A stretch of DNA of 64,000 nucleotides from Actibacterium naphthalenivorans (GTDB lineage Bacteria; Pseudomonadota; Alphaproteobacteria; Rhodobacterales; Rhodobacteraceae), in NCBI RefSeq assembly GCF_014196965.1, contig NZ_JACIEQ010000003.1, positions 1-64,000 on the forward strand. Reading direction: 5' to 3'. This document shows positions 38,396 to 48,751 of this stretch, piece by piece. The first letter of the stretch is position 1. Each line of letters starts with the position of its first letter. The notes under the pieces are model-generated. The model had not been told where the DNA came from, searched no databases, and saw nothing but the letters and a program-made list of their open reading frames with translations. The position numbers and the translations under genes are program-made.

Positions 38396-39568
38396 CTAAC
38401 CTTGACGCCGATCAAGTTCCACCCGGCGTTTGCGCAAAAGCGGCGTGACCAGCCGGCGCCAGGCCAGCGCAAGCCCGGTATAGGCCAGAATGACCGAGGC
38501 GAGCGAGGCAAGCCCGGCAATCGTCTGGCCGATGATCCCCAGCGCCTCGCCCGTATGCAGGAACCGGATCAGCATGCGCGCGCGCGTCGCCGGGCTTTCG
38601 TCGACAAAGCCGCGTTCCGACACCAACTGCGCATTGTCGGCGGCATAGGTCAGGGTCGTCTGCCTTGTCGGCTGTCCGCCCGTGCCGCTATCCACGCGAA
38701 GCTCTACGGGCGCGGCGGCGTCGGGCAGGGAAAGGGTGATGCTGCGCCACTCGGGCAGCCGAAGCTTCGCGTCATCAACGATCGCCTGCAACTGCTGGCC
38801 TGCCGGGTCTCCATCCATCCGGGCGTTGCCTTGAGACTGGTTCGCCAGGGGTGCGGCGCCCGGCGGGCCGCTGCGGGCAGGCACCTCTTCGCCAAAGGCG
38901 GCATAAACGGCGCGATTGGCCCAGGGATAGGAAAACACCACCGCTGTGGCGACCACCACGATCAGCGGGATCAGCGCCCAGATGCCGAACACATGATGCC
39001 AGTTGTAGTCCCGCGCCTTGGCGTTGGGCAGGCCGCGCCGGAACACGAGGTTCATGCGCACCAGCCGCCACTTCCATTTCTTCGGCCACCACAGAACGAT
39101 GCCCGAGCCCAGAATGAACAGGAAGACAAGGTTGGCCGCCCCGGTGATCGCCGCTGCGGTCTCCCGCGCCACGCCTTCCATCGCGAACCAGCGGTGGAGC
39201 CGGGTAACATAGTCGAAAAACGCCCGGACGCCGGCCGCCCCGTCTTCGAGAACCACGCCCGAATAAGGGTCAACCAGCGTGGTGTTGGATCTGCCAGTAC
39301 GCACCGTCACCGGCGCCGCGGGGTCATCGCGCAAAACAAGCGACGTGGCCGCGCCCTTGCCGATTTGTTCCGCGACCGTCGCCAGCGCATCAGCGCTGAG
39401 CGGCGCGCCCGCTTCTGCCGGCAGCGCGAGGCTGCCTTTCTCGGCCCAGGCGATGATCTGTCGCTCGTAGGTCAGCAAGGCCCCTGTGACCGAAAGAAAG
39501 ACGATGACAAGGCCCGCAGCCACGCCCGCCACAAGGTGGGCCCAAAAGAATACCCGTCTGATCGACAT
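38396..39568 (-). CDS. PepSY-associated membrane protein
   Basis: These 390 residues have four membrane helices: one near the start (HLVAGVAAGLVIVFLSVTGALL), one around 140-165, one around 195-220 and one near the C-terminus. Between them lie PepSY-like periplasmic regions, with 'HRWFAMEG' in the first loop and 'FLHTGEALGIIGQTIAGLAS' near the end. Members are linked to siderophore or iron uptake (ferric reductase-like) or act as membrane chaperones. There is no iron-uptake gene next to it, so the role is open. Confidence 0.88.
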   Translation of the reverse strand: MSIRRVFFWAHLVAGVAAGLVIVFLSVTGALLTYERQIIAWAEKGSLALPAEAGAPLSADALATVAEQIGKGAATSLVLRDDPAAPVTVRTGRSNTTLVDPYSGVVLEDGAAGVRAFFDYVTRLHRWFAMEGVARETAAAITGAANLVFLFILGSGIVLWWPKKWKWRLVRMNLVFRRGLPNAKARDYNWHHVFGIWALIPLIVVVATAVVFSYPWANRAVYAAFGEEVPARSGPPGAAPLANQSQGNARMDGDPAGQQLQAIVDDAKLRLPEWRSITLSLPDAAAPVELRVDSGTGGQPTRQTTLTYAADNAQLVSERGFVDESPATRARMLIRFLHTGEALGIIGQTIAGLASLASVILAYTGLALAWRRLVTPLLRKRRVELDRRQG

Positions 39569-39654
39569 CCCACATCACTCCATCGTTTGGACCCATCCAC
39601 AGGTAAACGCTCAGCTGCGCATTTTCCGGCGGAAAATTTCCGCCCTTTCGAGGA

Positions 39655-40224
39655 TCAGCCGTGCAGGAGCGGGCCGTGTTTGAGGATCACCGGCACGACC
39701 AGTTCCTCCTCGTCCAGAAGATGGCGATTCAGAAAGGGCGCGATCCGTTCATAAGTGTGCTTCAGCGCTCCGACTACATCGGTCAGGGGCGACAGGGGAT
39801 CGGCCCGCAGCATCGCATTTGCCGTGTCAGCCAGCCGGGTCAGATGACCGTCGATCAGATGATGATCGGCATCCAGAATCTCGAACCCGCGTGCAAGCGG
39901 GGGCTCGAGAGCGGCCAGTTGCGGAAAATAGTGCTGATCCTCGACCTGGTGATGACTGTCGAGCTGGTTCAGAAAAAGCCCCGCCAGGCGCGCGGTCTGT
40001 TGCTGATAGCGCCGTGCCTCCATCTTGCCGTCGAGCATCGCCTCGGCCTCCTGCTCCAGCCGTGCCAGCACCTGCCGGAACATGACGTGACGCTCCAGCC
40101 AGAAGCGGGTCAGGCCTTCGAAATTCCGGTGGCCGCTCCAGATGTCACGCGGGTATTCGGCCACCAGATACCGCAGGGCTTCGGGCAGACCCTGGCGCAG
40201 GTCCGGGGTAATGTTTTCTGTCAT
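39655..40224 (-). CDS. Hemerythrin HHE-domain protein
   Basis: This protein has 189 residues, starting at MTENITPDLRQGL. The helical bundle carries the metal-ligand pattern: His in 'WSGHRNFEG', 'SHHQVEDQHYFP', 'DADHHLIDGHL' and 'NRHLLDEEELVVP'. HHE proteins bind di-iron and respond to oxygen or nitric oxide. It lies 86 bases upstream of the PepSY gene on the same strand. Which signal it senses is unknown. Confidence 0.9.
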   Translation of the reverse strand: MTENITPDLRQGLPEALRYLVAEYPRDIWSGHRNFEGLTRFWLERHVMFRQVLARLEQEAEAMLDGKMEARRYQQQTARLAGLFLNQLDSHHQVEDQHYFPQLAALEPPLARGFEILDADHHLIDGHLTRLADTANAMLRADPLSPLTDVVGALKHTYERIAPFLNRHLLDEEELVVPVILKHGPLLHG

Positions 40225-40468
40225 GCTAAAAATCAGCCTCTCTGCCGCCGTGGGCAAGCGGAGCGCGCCCACGCGCATTCAATATCTTTTCACGTCTTCA
40301 ATAGTTCGAACCCTAGTCGGTTCGACGCGCAGTGTCACGGCGCGGCAGGTCAGAAGTGCCGTGCCGCCCAAGGAAGAATGCGGAGCCCGGAGCGCGCCGC
40401 CGGATCACATCACCAGGTGCGGCGTCAAAACCGGGAACAAAATCAACCCGGCTTCGCCCGTGCCGCCC

Positions 40469-41209
40469 TTAAAGCTGCGCCATCACCTCGTCCGAGATCT
40501 CGAAATTCGCGGTGACCGATTGCACGTCGTCGTCATCCTCCAGCGCCTCGATCAGCTTCATCAGCTTCTGGGCACCTTCAAGATCCAGCTCGGTGGTGGT
40601 CTGCGGCTGCCACACAAGCTTGGTCGAGACCGATTCCCCAAGCGCCGCCTCGAGCGCGGTCGAAACCTCGTTGAGGTCGGTATCGGCGCACCAGATGACG
40701 TGGCCCTCTTCCGAACTCTCCACATCCTCCGCGCCCGCCTCGATCGCGGCCATCATCACCGTGTCGGCATCCCCGACATCGGCGGCATAGGTTACCTGCC
40801 CCTTGCGTTCGAACATGAACCCCACTGAACCCGTCTCGCCCAGATTGCCCCCGCTTTTGGTAAAGGTGGAGCGGACGTTCGAGGCGGTGCGGTTGCGATT
40901 GTCTGTCATCGCCTCGACGATCACGGCAACGCCGCCGGGCCCGTAGCCTTCGTAGCGGATCTCATCGTAACTCTCGGCATCGCCGCCGGTCGCCTTCTTG
41001 ATGGCGCGGTCGATCACATCCTTGGGCACCGAGTTGGATTTGGCCTCTTTCACGGCCAGCCGCAGGCGCGGGTTCTTGTCGGGGTCGGGATCGCCCATCT
41101 TGGCCGCGACGGTGATTTCCTTGGACAGCTTGGAAAACAGCTTTGACCGCGCGGCGTCCTGCCGCCCCTTGCGATGCTGGATATTCGCCCATTTGGAATG
41201 GCCTGCCAT
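40469..41209 (-). CDS. yebC: YebC/PmpR-family transcriptional or translational regulator
   Basis: These 246 residues begin '[18 protein letters not shown]', the diagnostic YebC start. Further marks are '[16 protein letters not shown]', '[23 protein letters not shown]' and '[12 protein letters not shown]'. Members bind DNA or ribosomes and help at difficult peptide sequences. Length is normal. It is a single-gene unit converging on nothing; the downstream 240 bases hold no recognised gene. Confidence 0.97.
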   Translation of the reverse strand: MAGHSKWANIQHRKGRQDAARSKLFSKLSKEITVAAKMGDPDPDKNPRLRLAVKEAKSNSVPKDVIDRAIKKATGGDAESYDEIRYEGYGPGGVAVIVEAMTDNRNRTASNVRSTFTKSGGNLGETGSVGFMFERKGQVTYAADVGDADTVMMAAIEAGAEDVESSEEGHVIWCADTDLNEVSTALEAALGESVSTKLVWQPQTTTELDLEGAQKLMKLIEALEDDDDVQSVTANFEISDEVMAQL

Positions 41210-41386
41210 GAAACTCTCCGAACCTGATCCCGTGCCTGCGGCACTCTATAATTCAGGGGCGGCGCGGCCTGCAAGGGCAGCGGTGAAATGAGCCGCAGGG
41301 GAAATGCTGAATTCCGATTGCCAACCATGCCTTCCATGTGAAACGCTGTCATCGGGGCGCGCACCCCTTTTTCAATTGATTTCACC

Positions 41387-42652
<1,266 letters not shown>

Positions 42653-42664
42653 GGCCCTGGCGGA

Positions 42665-43042
42665 TCAATCATCCTTGCGCGGATCGGGCGAGCGGAAGCG
42701 ATAGACATGGCCGGTATCCGTCGTGATCTCGACCAGCGCGGCCGGCGCGATCAGGTCTTCGGCGCCGATGGCCTCGAACACCTCGACGAGCAGCGTCCGC
42801 AGCGGATTCGACATGCCGTAGAGCGAGACCCGGTAGGGATACGCGTCGGGGCAGCCTTCCAGCCGCCCGGCCCAGCCATCGGCCGTGCGCGTTTCATCAG
42901 TGCGAAAGCCCATACAGGGCCAGCCGCTGCTCATGCTGACGGTGATCCGGTCACGCTCGACAAGCACCGCTTCGGGGCGGCTGGAGGTTTGCACGCCGCA
43001 GGCGGCAACGAACAGCAAAACGGGCAGCAGGGCGCGGAACAT
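42665..43042 (-). CDS. Hypothetical lipoprotein
   Basis: These 125 residues start with a signal peptide and lipobox (VLLFVAACG). The mature part includes two more Cys residues (GWPCMGF, EGCPDAYPY) that could form a disulfide. It converges with the SulP gene and lies 33 bases upstream of the SLC13 permease gene's stop. No family is recognised. Confidence 0.7.
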   Translation of the reverse strand: MFRALLPVLLFVAACGVQTSSRPEAVLVERDRITVSMSSGWPCMGFRTDETRTADGWAGRLEGCPDAYPYRVSLYGMSNPLRTLLVEVFEAIGAEDLIAPAALVEITTDTGHVYRFRSPDPRKDD

Positions 43043-43075
43043 GCGGGTTTCTCCTTGGGCGGACGCAATAGCGGC

Positions 43076-44854
43076 TCAGAGCGGCCAGAGCAACGGTATG
43101 ATCGCAGAGGCGAGCAGACCGATGGACAGGTTCAGCGGAATGCCCACCCGCATGAAATCGGTGAACTTGTAGCCGCCGGGGCCGTAGACCAGCATGTTCG
43201 TCTGATAGCCGATGGGCGTGGCGAAACTGGCCGATGCGGCGATCATCACCGCAACCACCAGCGGCCGCGGGTCGAAGCCGAGCGCCTGCGCCAGCCCGAT
43301 GGCGATGGGGGTTACCACCACGGCGACCGCATTGTTCGACACAAGCTCTGTCAGGAACGAGGTCAGCAGGTAGATCGCCCAGACGATCAGGAACGGCGGC
43401 AGGCCCATCAGCGCAGGCGAGGCCGCATCGACGATAAGCTGTACGGCGCCCGATTCCTCCAGCGCCGCGCCGATCGCCAGCATCGAGAAGATCAGCGCCA
43501 GCAACCGACCGTCGATAAAGGAAAACGCCTCTTCGGCGTCAATGCAGCGCGTCAGCAGAACCACCGCCACCGCAAGCACCGACAGAAGGAAGATCGGCGC
43601 CACGCCAAAGGCGGCCAGCGCGACGATCCCCACAAGCGACGCGATGGCGACAGGCGCATGGCCCCGGCGATAAGCGCGCGCCGAGGGCTGGGTGATATCG
43701 ACCAGTTCCATATCCACGGCCAGCCGCTGAATGTCTTCGGGCGAGCCTTCCAGCAGCAGCGTGTCGCCCACGCGCACCACAAGGTCGTCAAGCTGACGCC
43801 CGATGTTCTGGTTCCGCCGGTGCGCCGCCAGCGGATAGACGCCGTAACGGCGGCGCAGACGCAACGAGCCGAGGCTGCGGCCCACCATGCGGCAGCCCGG
43901 CGTGATCAGCACCTCGACCGTCGAGGTGGCGACCGAGCTGAGCTTGTCGATCATCCGCACGCTCTTGTTCTGCTGCATGCCCAGAAGCTCTGACATCTCG
44001 GTGCGCAGCACGATGCGGTCGCCCGGTTCGATCAGCACCGATTTCAGGTCGCGCCGCAGCGATGCATCGCCGCGCAGCACGTCGATCAGCCGCACGCCTT
44101 CGCGCCGGAACAGATCGACCGTCATCACCGGCATGCCCACCAGTTCGCTGTCTTCGGGTATGGCGACTTCGGTGAAGAATTTCATCTTCGACTTGTTGGA
44201 CATCAGCGTGGCCATGCTCGCCCGTTCCGGCAACAGCCGCGGCGCGAAGACCCGCAGGTAGATCATGCCCCAGACCACAAGGACCAGCCCGAGCGGCGTG
44301 ACCTCGAAAATCGTGAAGGGCTTGAGCCCCTGCGCCCGCGCCACGCCATCCACCAGCAGGTTGGTCGAGGTGCCGATCAGCGTCAGCGTGCCGCCCAGGA
44401 TCGCCGCATAGCTGAGCGGGATCAGGAATTTCGAGGCCGGCCGGTTCAGCGTCCGCGAAAGCTGGACGAACACCGGGATCATCACCACCACCACCGGCGT
44501 ATTGGACACCACCGCCGAGGCCCCGACCACGAACAGCATCAGACCGCCCACCGCCAGCCTGGGGCGGCTTTGCGCGTTGCGCTCCGCGGCCTGGGTGAAC
44601 CCGTCGAGCGCGCCGGTGCGCACCAGCGCCCCCATCACGATGAACATCGCCGCGATGGTCCAGGGGGCGGGGTTCGACAACACGCTCAGCGCCCTGTCAT
44701 AGGGCAGTATGCCCAGCACCAGCATCACCGCCGCACCGGAGATCGCCACAACCTCGGCCGGGTATTGTTCCCGGACGAAAAGCACGAACATCACGAACAC
44801 AACAGACAGCGCCAGAATGGCATCGCCTGTGGGAGAAAGGGAGAGTGCGATCAT
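43076..44854 (-). CDS. SLC13/DASS-family permease with two TrkA-C domains
   Basis: This 592-residue protein has an N-terminal half of membrane helices (with 'NTPVVVVMIPVFVQLSR' and 'LIGTSTNLLVDGVA'). Two cytosolic TrkA-C/RCK-C domains follow in the middle (about 210-380: 'VAIPEDSELVGMPV' and 'EVLITPGCRMVGRSLGSL'). A second membrane half has 'LVSNNAVAVVVTPIA' and 'SFATPIGYQTNMLVYGPGGY'. This layout is that of Na+/dicarboxylate-sulfate symporters with regulatory domains (SdcS/YfbS-like). The substrate is not predictable. Confidence 0.9.
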   Translation of the reverse strand: MIALSLSPTGDAILALSVVFVMFVLFVREQYPAEVVAISGAAVMLVLGILPYDRALSVLSNPAPWTIAAMFIVMGALVRTGALDGFTQAAERNAQSRPRLAVGGLMLFVVGASAVVSNTPVVVVMIPVFVQLSRTLNRPASKFLIPLSYAAILGGTLTLIGTSTNLLVDGVARAQGLKPFTIFEVTPLGLVLVVWGMIYLRVFAPRLLPERASMATLMSNKSKMKFFTEVAIPEDSELVGMPVMTVDLFRREGVRLIDVLRGDASLRRDLKSVLIEPGDRIVLRTEMSELLGMQQNKSVRMIDKLSSVATSTVEVLITPGCRMVGRSLGSLRLRRRYGVYPLAAHRRNQNIGRQLDDLVVRVGDTLLLEGSPEDIQRLAVDMELVDITQPSARAYRRGHAPVAIASLVGIVALAAFGVAPIFLLSVLAVAVVLLTRCIDAEEAFSFIDGRLLALIFSMLAIGAALEESGAVQLIVDAASPALMGLPPFLIVWAIYLLTSFLTELVSNNAVAVVVTPIAIGLAQALGFDPRPLVVAVMIAASASFATPIGYQTNMLVYGPGGYKFTDFMRVGIPLNLSIGLLASAIIPLLWPL

Positions 44855-44876
44855 TCAGCCTGGGCCTGTTGTCCGG

Positions 44877-45800
44877 TCAGCCCGTATCATTAGCCACAGG
44901 CGGCGGCGGCACAAGCACCTTGTTCGGGCGGGGCTGTACAAGGAACAGACCGGCGAACATCAGCGCCATCGCCGCCCAGACCCAGCCCGAATAGGCCTCG
45001 TCCAGCAGCAGCATGGACCACAGAACCCCGAAACCGGTGACCAGGTAGGAAACCTGCACCGCGAAAACCACCCCCGCCCGTCCCAGCAGCCAGACATAGC
45101 CGGCATAGACAAGCGCATGGATCACCGCGTTCAGAGTCAGCGCCAGATCCGCCACGCCCCAGGGCGGCAGCGGCGAAATCCACTGCCCCAGCAGCAGCGC
45201 GGCGGGCAGCGCCAGCACCGCCCCCACCAGCGAGGCCCCGAACAAGAGCTGGATCGGGTCCAGCCCGGCGGTGCCCCATTTGGCCACCGCGTTGCCCTCG
45301 ACCCCGTAGAACACCGGCGCGATCAGGGCCAGCGGGACGAAAACCAGCATGCCGGGGTCGGGCAGCCCCGCGTCGGGGCCGACGATCAGAACCACCCCGG
45401 CCAACCCGCAGCCCAGCCCGGCCATGCGCGGCCAGCTGAACCGGTCAACGCCAAGCGCCAGCGCCATGGGGAAAGAGACCATCGGCACCAGCGACAGCAG
45501 GATAGAGACGATGCCGGCCGGCAGATGCACCGCCGCCTGCAGCGACGCTGCGTTGGGCAGCAGCGTGCCGACCAGCGCGATGAAGACATAAAGCCGAAGG
45601 TGGCGCGCCGTCATCGGCAGCGGCCTGCCGCGCAGCCAGGTGATCGCGCCCAGCAGCAGCGCGCCGATGACCAGTTGCCAGAAGATGATCCCGAACTGGC
45701 GATACGCGCCCGAGACAGAGAGTTTCGCAAGCGGCTGTGTCATCCCCCAGCCCGCGCCCAGAAGCGCCAGAAACGCGACCAGAGCCGGGCGCCCGGTCAT
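44877..45800 (-). CDS. DMT-family (EamA) transporter
   Basis: These 307 residues contain ten predicted helices in two EamA repeats ('FLALLGAGWGMTQPLAKLSV', 'FIALVGTLLPNAASLQAAVHL', 'YLVTGFGVLWSMLLLDEAYSGWVWAA' in form). It is probably an exporter of metabolites or amino acids. The start overlaps the stop of the metallophosphoesterase gene (ATGA), so the two are co-translated. Confidence 0.9.
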   Translation of the reverse strand: MTGRPALVAFLALLGAGWGMTQPLAKLSVSGAYRQFGIIFWQLVIGALLLGAITWLRGRPLPMTARHLRLYVFIALVGTLLPNAASLQAAVHLPAGIVSILLSLVPMVSFPMALALGVDRFSWPRMAGLGCGLAGVVLIVGPDAGLPDPGMLVFVPLALIAPVFYGVEGNAVAKWGTAGLDPIQLLFGASLVGAVLALPAALLLGQWISPLPPWGVADLALTLNAVIHALVYAGYVWLLGRAGVVFAVQVSYLVTGFGVLWSMLLLDEAYSGWVWAAMALMFAGLFLVQPRPNKVLVPPPPVANDTG

Positions 45801-46609
45801 GGCGCGGCCGCCTCCAGACGCCCGCCTTCACGGATCATCCGCACGCGGGTGGCCTTGCCCGTCCGGTCGTCGGTTTCGATATACAGGCCGGAAAGCGTGG
45901 CCTCGCCCCCCGCCGGGGTAAAACGCCCCTTGCCCATACCGGTGATGAACCGGCGCAGCGGCTCCGCCTTGTCCATGCCGATGACCGAATTGTAATCGCC
46001 GCACATGCCCGCGTCCGACTGGAACGCGGTGCCGCCCGGCAGGATCTGGGCATCGCCGGTCGGCACGTGGGTATGGGTGCCGACCACCATGCTGGCGCGC
46101 CCGTCGCACCAATGGCCCATCGCCATCTTCTCTGATGTCGCCTCGCAATGCATATCAACCAGAATGGCCTGCGCCTGCCCGCCCAGCGGGTGCGCCTTCA
46201 GCACCAGATCGATCGCAGAGAAGGGATCGTCGAAGGGCCGCTTCATGAAGACCTGGCCCAGCACCTGGGTCACCAGCACCTTGCGCCCGCCCGCAGCCGA
46301 ACACAGCCGGTAGCCCTTGCCCGGCGCGCCCTTGGCGAAATTCAGCGGCCGCAGGATACGCGGCTCCTGCTCGATGAAGCTGAGCATCTCTTTCTGGTCG
46401 AAGGCGTGATCGCCCAGCGTCAGGCAATCGGCGCCGGCCTCCAGCAGAGCCTTCGCATGGGCCGCGGTCAGCCCCGCGCCAGAGGTGGCATTCTCACCGT
46501 TGACCACAACGAAATCGAGGCCCCAGTCGGCGCGCAGCTTCGGCAGGCGCTCGGTGATCGCGGCACGGCCGGCACGGCCCATCACATCGCCAAGGAAGAG
46601 GATTTTCAT
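45797..46609 (-). CDS. YmdB-like metallophosphoesterase (TIGR00282 type)
   Basis: These 270 residues contain the metal-binding motifs 'FLGDVMGRAGR', 'VVNGENATSGAGLT', 'LTLGDHAFDQKE' and 'VGTHTHVPTGDAQILPGGTAF'. YmdB-like enzymes hydrolyse cyclic nucleotides (2',3'- or 3',5'-). It is the first gene of a two-gene unit with the EamA transporter and follows the 5-formyl-THF cyclo-ligase gene by 71 bases. Confidence 0.93.
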   Translation of the reverse strand: MKILFLGDVMGRAGRAAITERLPKLRADWGLDFVVVNGENATSGAGLTAAHAKALLEAGADCLTLGDHAFDQKEMLSFIEQEPRILRPLNFAKGAPGKGYRLCSAAGGRKVLVTQVLGQVFMKRPFDDPFSAIDLVLKAHPLGGQAQAILVDMHCEATSEKMAMGHWCDGRASMVVGTHTHVPTGDAQILPGGTAFQSDAGMCGDYNSVIGMDKAEPLRRFITGMGKGRFTPAGGEATLSGLYIETDDRTGKATRVRMIREGGRLEAAAP

Positions 46610-46680
46610 GGCGTAATGCCTAGGACGCCCGGTCGGTCAGGGCAAGCCCCCGCGATGCGCGGCGCGATTTTTGGGCGCGA

Positions 46681-47247
46681 TCATCCGGCAAGGGCCAGCG
46701 CGCCCGCCTCTGTCACCACCATGTCCAGCGGCTGGTCGGTGTCCTCCGTCGGCACCTCGGCCATTTCCTGCGCCGCATAGGCAAAGCCGATGGCCAGCAC
46801 AGGCCCGCTTGCGCGCAGGGCCTGAAGCGTCCGGTCGTAATACCCGCCGCCATAGCCAAGCCGGTAGCCGCGCCGGTCAAACGCCAGCAAGGGCACGATC
46901 AGCACCTGCGGCGCCAGAAAATCGCCGTCGGCCGGCACCAACGCGCCGAACGGCCCATCGATCATCGCGCTGTCGGGGCGCCATTCGCGGAAGATCAGCG
47001 GCAGGCCCTCGCCCTGGATGACAGGCACGGTCACGGATGACAGGCCGATCATCCCCAGCATCGCGGGCAGCGGGCTGGCCTCGGTGCGGATCGGCATGTA
47101 GCCAGAGACCACCCTGCCCGCCTGCGGCCTCAGCACCTCCAGCAGCACCTGCGCCGCCCTTGCCCCGCGCAGCTCGTCATGCACGTCTTTGCGGCGCGCG
47201 AAGGCCGCCTTGCGCGCCGCGGCCTTCTGCTCGGCGATCCCGCTCAC
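46681..47247 (-). CDS. 5-formyltetrahydrofolate cyclo-ligase
   Basis: These 188 residues start at GTG overlapping the mgtE stop (GTGA). The enzyme uses ATP to convert 5-formyl-THF to 5,10-methenyl-THF. Motifs are an N-terminal 'EQKAAARKAAFARRKD', 'SGYMPIRTEASP', 'VLIVPLLAFDRRGYRLGYGGGYYDR' in form and 'GFAYAAQEM'. The usual start annotation would be longer by an out-of-family stretch; the GTG gives the normal length. Confidence 0.92.
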   Translation of the reverse strand: MSGIAEQKAAARKAAFARRKDVHDELRGARAAQVLLEVLRPQAGRVVSGYMPIRTEASPLPAMLGMIGLSSVTVPVIQGEGLPLIFREWRPDSAMIDGPFGALVPADGDFLAPQVLIVPLLAFDRRGYRLGYGGGYYDRTLQALRASGPVLAIGFAYAAQEMAEVPTEDTDQPLDMVVTEAGALALAG

Positions 47248-48629
47248 AGCAGCAGAACCGCGGCCAGCCCGAGAAAGGCGAAAAAGCCGACCACGTCGGT
47301 CACTGTCGTCACGAAGGCGCCCGAGGCCAGCGCCGGATCCACGCCGAACCTGTCCAGCGCCACGGGCACCAGGATCCCGGCCAGACCGGCGATCACCAGG
47401 TTCACCACCATGGCCACCCCGATCACCACGCCCAGCATCGGCGTGCCGAACCACAGGATGCCGATGACGCCCATGACCAGCGCGAAGATGCTGCCGTTCA
47501 CAAGCCCCACCAGCGCCTCGCGGCGGACAACGCGCCAGACGTTCGATCCGGTAAGGTCCTTGGTGGCGATGGCCCGCACGGCCACGGTCAGCGACTGGGT
47601 GCCCGCGTTGCCCCCCATCGAGGCGACGATGGGCATCAGCACCGCCAGCGCCACGAACTGCGCGATCGTCGCCTCGAACTGCGCGATCACCAGCGAGGCC
47701 AGAATGGCCGTGATCAGGTTCACGAACAGCCACGGGAAGCGGCGCTTGGTGGTTTCGATCACCCTGTCCGACAGGCTGCCCTCACCAACACCGGCCAGGC
47801 GCATGATGTCTTCCTCATGCTCTTCATCCAGCACGATCATCGCGTCATCGATGGTGATCATGCCCACCAGCCGCCCTTCGTCATCGACCACGGGGGCAGA
47901 GATCAGGTGATACTGGTTGAAGGCATAGGCGACCTCGGATTCCGGCTGGGTCACGGGGATGGCGCGGAAGCTGTCTTCCAGAATACCGGTCAGGGGCACG
48001 CTGCGCTTGGTCGACAGGAGCTTGCCAAGGGTGACATAGCCCACCGGCTTCATCCGCGGATCGACCACGATGATATGATAGAATTCCTCGGGCAGTTTCT
48101 TCTTGTTGGAGCGCAGATAGTCGATCGCATCGCCCACGTTCCAATGCTCGGGCGCGGCCACGACTTCGCGCTGCATCAGGCGGCCGGCGGAATATTCCGG
48201 ATAGCTCAGCGCCTGTTCGACGGCGACCCTGTCGGCATCTTCCAGCGCATCCAGAATCGCCGCCTGCTGCGGCTCTTCCAGATCCTCGACCAGATCGACG
48301 ACATCGTCGGATTCCAGATCGCGCACCGCGTCGGCCAGAACATTCCTGGGCAGGAATTCGATGACCTCCTCGCGGATGCTGTCATCAAGCTCCGAGAGCA
48401 CCTCGCCATCCACATGGCTCGGGTCCAGCAGCAGGATCTCGCGCCGGTGGCCGCTGTCCATCTGCTCCAGAAGGTCGGCGATGTCGGCGGCATGCAGCGG
48501 CTCCAGCAGCGCGCCCAGCCGGGGGCCATCGCCTGCCGCCACGGCAAGCCGGACCGCCGCAACGGTGCGGTTGTCCAGCCCGTATCCGTCGTCTTCGCGT
48601 TCCACCTGCTCGGTGATCTCTTCCGCCAT
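47244..48629 (-). CDS. mgtE: Magnesium transporter MgtE
   Basis: These 461 residues start at MAEEITEQVEREDDG. The N-domain helices ('LHAADIADLLEQM', 'LDDSIREEVIEFLPRNVLADAV') are followed by paired CBS domains (about 145-265). Five membrane helices follow, with 'LPVLMPIVASMGGNAGTQSLTVAVRAIA' as the conserved pore segment in form. MgtE is a Mg2+ channel gated by cytosolic Mg2+. It is followed, with overlap, by the cyclo-ligase gene. Confidence 0.96.
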   Translation of the reverse strand: MAEEITEQVEREDDGYGLDNRTVAAVRLAVAAGDGPRLGALLEPLHAADIADLLEQMDSGHRREILLLDPSHVDGEVLSELDDSIREEVIEFLPRNVLADAVRDLESDDVVDLVEDLEEPQQAAILDALEDADRVAVEQALSYPEYSAGRLMQREVVAAPEHWNVGDAIDYLRSNKKKLPEEFYHIIVVDPRMKPVGYVTLGKLLSTKRSVPLTGILEDSFRAIPVTQPESEVAYAFNQYHLISAPVVDDEGRLVGMITIDDAMIVLDEEHEEDIMRLAGVGEGSLSDRVIETTKRRFPWLFVNLITAILASLVIAQFEATIAQFVALAVLMPIVASMGGNAGTQSLTVAVRAIATKDLTGSNVWRVVRREALVGLVNGSIFALVMGVIGILWFGTPMLGVVIGVAMVVNLVIAGLAGILVPVALDRFGVDPALASGAFVTTVTDVVGFFAFLGLAAVLLL

Positions 48630-48751
48630 GGCCTGCCCCCTGCGCTTTGGCCCGACCATAGCCAAAGCCCGGATCGAGCAACAGGGCAAGATGCGTGATT
48701 TACGCCGCGGCGCGCGCCCCTTACGCTGCGCCGGAAACACGAGGGACACGC